Assembly: GCA_002179805.1 (NCBI GenBank)
Contig: NAVB01001462.1
Coordinates: 1-13,029, forward strand
Direction of reading: 5' to 3'
From: Acanthamoeba lenticulata
Taxonomy: Eukaryota > Discosea > Longamoebia > Acanthamoebidae
DNA: 13,029 bases
Shown: piece by piece, positions 1 through 6,515 of the stretch
Layout of the letters: each line of letters starts with the position of its first letter
Position numbering within the stretch: the stretch's first letter is position 1
Position numbers and translations under genes: made by a program
The notes under the pieces: model-generated
What the model was told of the DNA's origin: nothing
What the model saw: the letters and a program-made list of their open reading frames with translations, nothing else
Database searches by the model: none

Positions 1-3000
1 GTAAGAAAGAGATATAGAGGGGGGGGGGTGCAACTTGATGAGGTGTGTTATGTAGGAGGTACCAGAATTGGATTTGGGGCGAGGAACTGCGGCCTTGCGA
101 TGTCGCATGGAAGGAGAAGACGGCTCAGATGATGGCGAAGACTTGTTGTGTTGCAGTGACTCATCCCGCTTGAGCTTGTACCGCAAGAGGCAATGTGGGC
201 AAGGCAACTCAGAGCGTGCTCCTTTCACGCAGTAGCGGAATGACGTGAACTCGGCCTCACCTATTGCTCTCATGCATGAGCACGGGGAGAGAAAGAGAGA
301 ACTGGAAGAAATAAAACGCACGAGAGGACGTCATCAAGGAGGCCATCGCTTGAATCAACAAGGTCGCCAAGAAGGAGGCCTGAACTGAGAAGCTCCCTGG
401 TTGTGAATTCTTCTCCCAGACGGAGACCTTGAAGATCATGCTCTGAGTGATTTTTTGATGCGCGCAAGCCCCCTTTTAGCTCGGCTGCATGCAAAAGGCG
501 CGTTGAGGATGGGCAGCATGTACGGTATCTGGGCCGGCGCTCTCTGCCTTCATTGCCCTGGCCGCTTGTGGATGTGTGACTCTGAACAGCAGTGACAGAT
601 AGCAGCATAGCGCCCATTTTCAATGATGGTTGCATGGCTTAAGTGTGTGTGTGTGCGCGCGCGCAAAGGTGAGCTGATATGAGTACCGAGCACGGAAGAC
701 CTTGTTGACTTCTGGTGAGAGTGGACGGGTGCTGATGATGACGGCAGTGCATTCTCCACCACTGCCTTCGCTTACAAGCACTGCGCCGTGCGTCCAGAAT
801 GTGTCCAAAGTCATTTGTATTGGTCCTGTGGCTTGAAGGATCAAAAGAGAATCACGTGTGTTGGTCAACAGAAGTCTCCACGCACGTAGGGCAAGACTCA
901 ATGAAAAGTCAAACAACGTACCCGCGGACTGCGCTTGCACAGAACGAAGGAAGCGAAGGAGGAAACGAGACAAGAGGCCGGAAGGCAGGAAGGGGAAGAT
1001 CCACCAGCGCTCAAACTTGATGTCGCCCACCATGCCGCCCAGGTGGGGTTCGATTTCCTCTTCGTCTTCGTTGGGGCTTGACTCCGAATCGATCCGGCGG
1101 ATTGCCATTTCGCCTTCGAACCGCTCGGTGGCGGGTCGCCCAAGGAACGTGGCCCACTTGATCCAGCTGTAGGGCACTCCGTCCGGAAACAGTGCAGGCA
1201 CGAAGGAGACGCCCTTGGCCAGGAACTGTGGATCTTTCTCGCGTTCGGTCGTGGTGGCCAGTCGCGAGGGAGTCCACAACAGCTCCATGGCTTCCAGCAA
1301 TGCGTGCAACCTGACGTGGAGGTAGTCGGGCACGCAGCACTTGGAGGCTGCGGTGGTGTTCCCACCCCACAGGGTGAGGAGGTGCCGATGGTGGAGAACG
1401 CCACCGTCGATCAAATTCTCGTTTTGCGCTTCGAGCGTGCGGCCAAGCACGTCTAACAGCCATCTGATATCGGCCACGACACACCAGGAGCTGTCACGCT
1501 CACCACGCCTCGACTCGTCGTCGGTGTTCGAACCGTAGCTGAGTTCGTTGTCGCCACTGTCCAGCAGTTCGTCCAGCATGGCCTGGCCGTCAGCGTCGAA
1601 TAGAGAATCCCTCCGCTCCGGTGAACCACTGCGTTGCTGGACAACACTTGGTTGTTGGGCGAGTGCGTCGTAGGCATGGTGGATGCCTTTGTTGGTGCTT
1701 TTGTCGTTGCTGGCCAGCGGGAGCCAGAACGCTGAGCTCATCGAGTGGAGGAAGCTGATCACCTTGTGGAGCTTGCGTTGCCGTTCTCTGGGCGAGTCAC
1801 TGGGAGAGATGATGCGGCAAAACTCCAACAGCGTCCAAAACTGCGTGGCAGAGATGATTGGCAATTGTGTTCTGCCCAACCTGGCCTCTCCCTTAGTTGG
1901 CCCCCGCGTGTGAGAAGATGGTTTGCGCAAGAGACAGAGAGAGAGAGAGAGAGAGACAAAACAAAACTCGACCTACCTCCTGTTGGCCCCCTCCGACGTA
2001 AGACCCGGCTTGTTCAAGTTCGTGCCACTCAGCGTTTTGCTGTGCGATGATCTTGTGCAGCAGGACATATGAAAGCGGCACCTGCTCTTGCGTCCTGTTA
2101 GAGCCCCAGTCGTGGAGGAAACTCAGGGTCAGCACCACCAGCAATCCGTTGTGGACACGGCATTCGCATTACCTGATCTCCTGCGTCGCGATGTGTTTGA
2201 CCTTTTCTCGAAGCTCGGCCACCGCGTCGTCCTCTCGAACACAACTGAGTTGCGGCCGATACCATATTAGATTGTCAGTTTATGACGGCAAGGCATATAT
2301 AAAATAAAAAGAACAGTACCTGATAGCCGTGGCAAAGCGGATGGTGGGATACAGTGTGGCGTATTTGTTGAATATGAGGTTGTGGTAGTTGTCTATCTTG
2401 GCCCCATCAAGGTGAGTGCCCACCACGACAATAGCCGGCGCAGAGCCGCAGCAGACAGAGTAGATGGCTTTGAACCAGGATTCCTATGCATACCCCGGGG
2501 GCACGCGACGCGCTGATCAACACGAGAGCGCAAAGGGGGCACACGCAGACGGAGCGGTTCACGCACCAGATTGGACTCTGTGTCCGAATGGCGCACATCC
2601 CACACCACGACAAACACTGTATTCTTGCCATTGGACCAGAACACTTCGTGTGCCGCCTTGGCTCGTCCTGCACACATCGCACACATGCATCTCGCTCGAT
2701 ACGATAAGCTCGTGGAATACAAGAGAGAAGAGGGTCAGGTTATTTGTACCGCTGAACTCCCAGTACTGGAGTTGGATGTCGGGGGTGGCTGTGGAGTCGA
2801 GCAGCGGACAGAATTCAGCACGTGTGCTGGTTGTGGACGTTTCAACGCGCACACCCCTCTTGATCTTACGGTTCTTGAACAGGCTCCGTGCTTCCCGCTT
2901 GGTTGGGTCAGTTGTGAGGCAATGGATGAGTGAGGTCTTGCCCGCTCCATCTGCATGGTGTGTGTGTGTGTGTGGTGTGCGGGCACTGCAGTGTCAAGCT

Positions 3001-5352
3001 CATGCGTGTTTGATGCAGGAACATTGAGGAGGGGGGAGAGAATTACCGTTGCCCAGTACGTAAACGTTCGTGTGGGACGGTGACCAGCTCGAGGCGAGCA
3101 AGTCTCCAAAATACTTGGTCAGGGCTTGTGGCGGAGGAGGTGGAGGGACAACGGCGGGTTCCGAGGGCGTTGTTGAGCGCGGCTGTCCGGTAGCCGACAG
3201 AAGATGGAGGTAGAGACTCATGTGTGTTGACGTCTTGTTCTGCTCGAGGTCCAATCGGGTGAGGCGTGACAGAGAGGCCATAGATTCAGGCAGCCAACTG
3301 AGCTGATTGCCTCGCACATTAAGCTCCTGCAGATGGTAGAGCGCGCCTGTACAAGGTACCCAAGTCCGCCCATCGATGAGACATGAGAGTAGTCACGAAT
3401 CACCAACGGGCACATGAGCTCACGAACCAAGCTCGTAGGGCAATGCGATGAGCTGGTTATAGGCCAGGTTAAGCGACTCCAGCTGCGACAGATTGCCAAG
3501 GGATGAGTGGAGGCGGGAGATGCGGTTTTGAGACAAGTCGAGCTTCCTCAAGGAATCAAGTTCGTAGATTGACCAGGGGAGTGACGTGATCTCGTTTCCG
3601 CGCGCCTCCAGCACCTGAACCAGTTTAGTTTGGATTATTTTTACGACATAAGCGTTGCATGGAAAATGGCAGGAGACGAACCGTCAGGTGCTTGAGGAAT
3701 CCGATCTCACTCGGCAAAGAGGAGAGCTTGTTGAAAGAAACGTACAGATGACGCAGATGGACCAGTCGGCAGATTTCAATGGGCGTCTGGGTGAGCTCGT
3801 TCAAGGAGAGCACCAGCGTGTGGCATGAGAACTGCAGCGTGTCCAAGGAGGGTGCAGTGGAGCAAAACGACTGCCAAGCTGCATCACTCCGGAGACCATT
3901 CCCCAACAGATTCAACCTTTCTCATGTTCACGTGCTCGGGTTAAACCTGGTGGGAGTATTTCACGGAGGTCGAGGCGATAGAATAAGCACGAAGTACCGT
4001 TTCGTAGGAAAGCTATAAATCTGCTCGAAGTGCTGTCCAATCTCCGCCAAAGTGGCTGAAGGTGCCAGCTTGAACGCCTGGATTGCAGCTCGTAAGTGTT
4101 GAAAAGAGAAGAGCCAAAAGAAGGACAAGAGGGCGTTCATCAAACCTGGTCGTTCCAATGCTGGACAAAGCTTTGTCCTTTTTGTCTTTGCTGCTCTTCG
4201 TCGTGGCGGCTACTGTCCCCTTCATTCGTGAGAGCCTGCTGGCCGGCTTTGAGGTAGTGCTCCAAGTAGAGCTCCCATGTCTCAAGCTCTTTGCCTGGCC
4301 AGTACCACAGAATGCTCTAGCATTAGCCGCGGCCCGTCACGACGGTATTATTGCAGAGGTGCCACACGTGCCTTGGACGGGCTTGGTGCGGTGTGCACGA
4401 AGAAGGGCGAGCATGCGGCTGATGCTCTTCCATGCCAATTCAGTTCCTTGCGGCGCCGGCGAGGCGGCGCTCACAGACACTGCAACTTCAGTGGGCGCAT
4501 CAGCCATGTAGCGCATGGAAACGCTGTGAACAGGCCGTCGAGCAGAGAAAAGGCTGCCCAACACTGACTTGCGAGGAGAGTCGAGTTGATCCTCAGACTG
4601 ATCGCGGCGTCTCTTCTCGCTTGACAACACCACCTAGAGTCAGCAACGACATCCCCTATATCAGGAGGAGACGATGATCGGTACCTCTCTGAGGCCAGGG
4701 TTCGGTACCGAGCAGCCACTTGTCCCAGAGAGTTTGCCGTCTCAGCCTCACGTGCCCATCTTCGTTTGCGGTCTGCTTTTTGTTGTGGTATGCGTGTGTT
4801 AGCGGAAGAAAGAACTGTTTGCAGCCAGCAGACTACTTCAGTGTGTGCAAACCTGGCAACTCTAAATGAGACCCATGCGATCGAAGAGCAGCGCTAACGG
4901 ATTGGCTCGCCAGTGATGGTGCAAGCGGGCCGATGTTTGGCAACGACACTGAAGAGGTGATGGCGGTCGCGGCCTCTCGTGATGTCGGCGTCGATCCCAC
5001 CAAATCCCTCGTTGGGAGACAGCCAGTCGAGATACTGCGAAAACCTCCCAAGGCCGCCCGCCTGCTGGCGGGGGACAAGGGCGAAACGGACGACGCAGAC
5101 CACTCGTGGGAGGAGGTAGCTGATGGTGAAGATGACAATGGTGAGGATGGCGACAATGCAGAAGCCGGTCTACTGCGAGACACCAGAGGCGATGAAGAGG
5201 GAGGCAAAGGCGAGGGTCTCGAGACCGTGATGTTGTGGACTTGAATCTCGACTGTCGACACATCAACTGGAGAAGAGGGAAGCGATGAAGACGTTGGCGC
5301 GGGTGGAAGCGGCGGAGGCGGGAGGGCCATAGCGCCCACTTCGTCGATACTT

Positions 5353-5387
<35 letters not shown>

Positions 5388-6293
5388 ACTCCCCTCTTCC
5401 CTGCATTCTTGATCAAGCACTTCAGATCCGCTTGATGAAGTGAGTTCGACCTCCCCCAACAAGGAATCATCGTCGACTTGAGCGTCCTCCAGAGGGCAGC
5501 TCACTTCTGTTGTCTCCCCTGCAGCCGCGTGACGAGGCGTGTCGTCTACTCCATGGCAAAGCTCCAATGACGGATCGTGTTGTGGCGGAAGAGGAGTGGG
5601 ATCGTCATCCTGGTCCGGCAGGCTTGCCGACGCAGACGCAGAAGTGGCACGATGCTCCCCTCTCGGGCTTCTTCTCAGCGACACATCAAACTCCCCTGCA
5701 GCCGGCTGCAGAGGCGAGGCTAAAGGTGATTCGTCTTGACCCGTCTCGACCTCAGAAGAAGCCAGCGCTTCAGCTTCAGTGTCACTTACTGATGAGAGAA
5801 GAAGCTCAGCGTCGGTGCTTTCACTGGCAACTTGCACCACCTTTAGGAGGGACTCCTTCTCGCTGGTTGCTTCAGGCACGCTCGCAGCAGCTTGTTGTTG
5901 TGTCGCCGTTTCCGGTGAGGCCTCACTACTGGCGTGAAACTGTTGGTCCACGGACCCAGAAGAGGAGGGCCCTTCTTGGTGGTGCGATCGGTCTGTTGTT
6001 GTAGTAGTCGCTGGAGGCACTGGCTCTCCTTGGCTGATGGAGGGAGGTTCGTGCGAAGAAGAAGAAGAAGAAGAAGGATCCTGAGGTTGCTGCTGGAGCT
6101 GATGAGGCTGTGTGTGGGGTTGAAGGCTGCTGTTCCTGCTGCTGCTGCTGCTGCTGGAACCTCGCGTGGGTGGTCGCCGTTGCAGAAGACGCTGTTTATC
6201 GGCAGCCCGCCGGCGTGCGTCGTCGACGAGCTGCCGACGTTCCTCCTCCGCTCGCTGCCGCTGAACGCCCGTAGGGGGCGCCGCCGAAGCCAT
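1..6293 (-). CDS. Roco-family protein (LRR-Roc-COR), 3' partial
   Basis: Roco proteins are large multidomain GTPases in which a Roc domain switches the COR dimerisation domain and whatever effector follows. Proposed exons on the minus strand: 6293-4853, 4772-4685, 4619-4368, 4314-4146, 4077-3998, 3916-3682, 3614-3428, 3346-3047, 2950-2750, 2667-2567, 2483-2320, 2244-2173, 2094-1977, 1891-922, 825-687, 581-524, 440-322, 260-63. Every junction is phase-consistent, giving about 1,630 residues. The Roc P-loop, THLD motif and COR signatures read through the joins. ATG at 6293 is preferred (A-rich CAACAACAAAAG leader); an in-frame ATG at 6419 would add 42 residues. Weakest joins: exon 2 to 3, exon 3 to 4 and exon 16. 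The final donor (GTACCT, from 62) leads into a C-rich tract at the window edge, so the gene continues outside. Splitting off exon 1 as a separate gene is the main alternative. Confidence 0.82.
63..440 (-). other. Post-COR segment with Cys pair, Roco gene exons 17-18
   Basis: Exon 17 (440-322) encodes MIFKVSVWEKNSQPGSF and an aliphatic helix, LATLLIQAMASLM. Exon 18 (260-63) encodes FRYCVKGARSELPCPHCLL, then a Ser/Pro/Lys-rich tail. Roco proteins commonly have a C-P-x-C-type pair just after COR, so LPCPHC is a useful landmark that fixes the reading frame here; other frames of this stretch are open but lack it. The 61-nt intron 321-261 (GTGCGT/AATAG) joins the exons in phase 1. After 63 a GTACCT donor opens an intron whose C-rich tract (G10 on the plus strand at 19-28) suggests an acceptor just outside the window. 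Confidence 0.7.
643..664. repeat. (GT)n(GC)n dinucleotide repeat in Roco intron
   Basis: An alternating purine-pyrimidine run, GT then GC, 22 bp. It lies in the intron between Roco exons 15 and 16 (686-582). Such runs can adopt Z-DNA; no function is implied. Confidence 0.85.
1936..1957. repeat. (GA)n repeat in Roco intron
   Basis: A GA run on the plus strand, which is a CT pyrimidine tract on the coding strand, within the 85-nt intron 1976-1892 just downstream of its GTAGGT donor. Confidence 0.9.
2173..3068 (-). other. Roc (Ras of complex) GTPase domain
   Basis: The domain spans exons 8-12. G1 (P-loop) is created by splicing: VYVLGNDGAGKTSLIH, with the intron falling between the codon for Asn and the second Gly. 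G3 reads LQYWEFSGRA, where Roc domains usually have W-D-F-A-G. The core strand VFVVVWDVRHSD follows. G4 is intact as VVVGTHLDGA in exon 11. A G5-like ATAISC is split between exons 11 and 12 and is followed by the helix AVAELREKVKHIATQEI. All of these motifs appear only after removing introns 3046-2951, 2749-2668, 2566-2484 and 2319-2245, each with GT and AG ends. The domain should bind guanine nucleotide; activity is unproven because of the altered G3. Confidence 0.88.
2957..2974. repeat. (TG)n repeat in Roco intron
   Basis: A CA run on the coding strand that ends only a few bases before the CATGCAG acceptor of intron 3046-2951, which splits the Roc P-loop. Confidence 0.9.
3235..3916 (-). other. 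Leucine-rich repeats of the Roco protein (exons 6-8)
   Basis: About six LRRs are visible across three exons, with the LxxLxLxxNxLxxLP pattern: LSLNELTQTPIEI, LYVSFNKLSSLPSEI, LEARGNEITSLPWSI, LDLSQNRISRLHSSL, LNLAYNQLIALPYEL and LNVRGNQLSWLPESM, with a final LTRLDLEQNK cap. In Roco proteins LRRs usually bind partners and fold against Roc-COR. Exon 6 joins exon 7 in phase 0 (ACG|GTG) and exon 7 joins exon 8 in phase 1 (G|GC). Both joins restore an intact repeat, which is strong support for the introns. A Pro-run linker (PPPPPP) follows before the Roc domain. Confidence 0.9.
3998..4772 (-). other. Roco gene exons 2-5: charged linker and Trp-rich segment before the LRRs
   Basis: Exon 2 (4772-4685) encodes a charged segment including RKRRWAREAE and AARYRTLASE. 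Exon 3 (4619-4368) includes EKRRRDQSEDQLDSP. Exon 4 (4314-4146) begins ILWYWPGKELETWELYLEHY, an unusually aromatic stretch. Exon 5 (4077-3998) encodes LAEIGQHFEQIYS. I recognise no named domain. The frame in which exon 3 is read is clear, but its acceptor is not: CAAG|C at 4619 keeps phase with exon 2, while TAG|GTG at 4633 needs a different upstream donor (for instance CAA|GTGGCT). The exon 3 donor could be GGCAC|GTGTGG at 4367 (53-nt intron) or CCGTC|GTGACG at 4340 (26-nt intron); I chose the longer intron. Confidence 0.6.
5355..5384 (-). repeat. (CAG)10 microsatellite coding polyglutamine
   Basis: Ten perfect CTG units on the plus strand, read as ten consecutive CAG codons (Gln 304-313) in exon 1 of the Roco gene. 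The absence of CAA interruptions makes it prone to length change. Confidence 0.95.
6055..6075 (-). repeat. (GAA)7 / (TTC)7 microsatellite
   Basis: Seven GAA units on the plus strand, read on the minus strand as TCT codons for a Ser run (about residues 73-79) of the Roco protein. Confidence 0.9.
6136..6156 (-). repeat. (AGC)7 microsatellite coding polyserine
   Basis: Seven CTG units on the plus strand. On the coding strand they are read in the AGC frame, giving seven Ser residues in the N-terminal region of the Roco protein. Confidence 0.9.
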
Positions 6294-6515
6294 CTTTTGT
6301 TGTTGTGGTGTGTGTGTGTCGTAAGAGTAACAAGCCGAGGGACCGATCCGGTACGTTAATTGCCCCACCTGCGAATTTCCGGGCGGGGTGGGAATTGCGT
6401 GCCAATCACACTTGGTCATTGTTAATGAACAGGTCTGACGTCATTTCTCTCTTTTTTTCCTTTTCTTTCGCTTGAAAGAGAGGGAAAATGCCAAATGAAG
6501 TGATGTGCTTTGTTT
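6294..6515. promoter_or_regulatory. Roco promoter/5' leader and sirtuin 3' region
   Basis: A 222-bp gap between the sirtuin stop (6516) and the preferred Roco start (6293), both on the minus strand. It holds a perfect TGACGTCA palindrome at 6436-6443, a GGGCGGGG GC-box at 6381-6388, and a CA-rich leader directly before the ATG. An A/G-rich run on the minus strand (6445-6485) could be part of the sirtuin 3' end. No AATAAA polyadenylation signal was seen just after the stop. If the Roco start is really 6419, much of this becomes coding. Confidence 0.5.
6436..6443. promoter_or_regulatory. TGACGTCA palindrome (CRE/bZIP-type site)
   Basis: A perfect 8-bp palindrome matching the site bound by CREB/ATF-type bZIP factors, about 143 bp upstream of the preferred Roco start. 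The match is exact; function is not shown. One such octamer is expected by chance in roughly 65 kb of random sequence. Confidence 0.35.

Larger units (their letters stand above)
524..2094 (-). other. COR domain (C-terminal of Roc)
   Basis: COR is the dimerisation and relay module that always follows Roc. Exon 13 carries VPLSYVLLHKIIAQQ, the Roc-COR link. Exon 14 (1891-922) carries FWTLLEFCRII, then a long acidic insert, then CVVADIRWLLDVLGRTLE, the strand-helix around the conserved D-x-x-W-L. Later come FVPALFPDGVP and PFLPSGLLSRFLLRF, the latter typical of COR-B. Exon 15 carries TLDTFWTHGAVLV. A probable 96-nt intron at 921-826 is stop-free and in frame, so its removal is inferred from its GTACGT/CACAG ends and from the better continuity (SAG then PIQM). 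Exon 16 (581-524, encoding VTHPQAARAMKAES and more) is tentative. Confidence 0.83.
4853..6293 (-). other. Roco gene exon 1: low-complexity N-terminal region
   Basis: This 1,441-nt exon encodes about 480 residues, almost all disordered-looking: Ser/Pro/Gln/Glu-rich, with Q10 at residues 304-313 and Ser runs near residues 46-52 and 73-79. The only ordered-looking part is a charged, helix-prone stretch at residues 11-36 (RQRAEEERRQLVDDARRR and following), rich in Arg, Glu and Ala. It ends at CCAG|GTTTGC in phase 1, which joins the next exon (RKRRWAREAE) in phase. No enzyme domain is recognisable. Membership of the Roco gene rests on splice phase and on the lack of a stop codon followed by a new promoter-like gap before the LRR exons; it is an inference. 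Confidence 0.65.

Noticed and set aside
441..686. A possible intron-encoded small RNA (snoRNA-like) in the longest Roco gap.
   Set aside because: No paired C and D boxes or H/ACA hairpins could be found by eye; a small exon explains the length better.
4315..4340. A 26-nt intron between Roco exons 3 and 4.
   Set aside because: Too short compared with the other introns; a 53-nt intron with the same acceptor is available. Not fully excluded.
4083..4511. A 142-codon plus-strand frame with a hydrophobic stretch resembling a membrane segment.
   Set aside because: It is antisense to the Trp-rich Roco exons, which have coherent splice phases on the other strand, and its composition follows from the complement of Lys/Gln/Glu-rich coding.
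5510..6004. A 164-codon open frame on the plus strand.
   Set aside because: It is the antisense shadow of the low-complexity Roco exon, kept open by its repeat-rich composition; no domain, no splice context.
4833..6419. A free-standing single-exon gene of 528 codons.
   Set aside because: The last residues after the CCAG|GTTTGC donor look like intron translation, and the spliced frame continues in phase toward the LRR exons. Kept as the main alternative for the Roco model.
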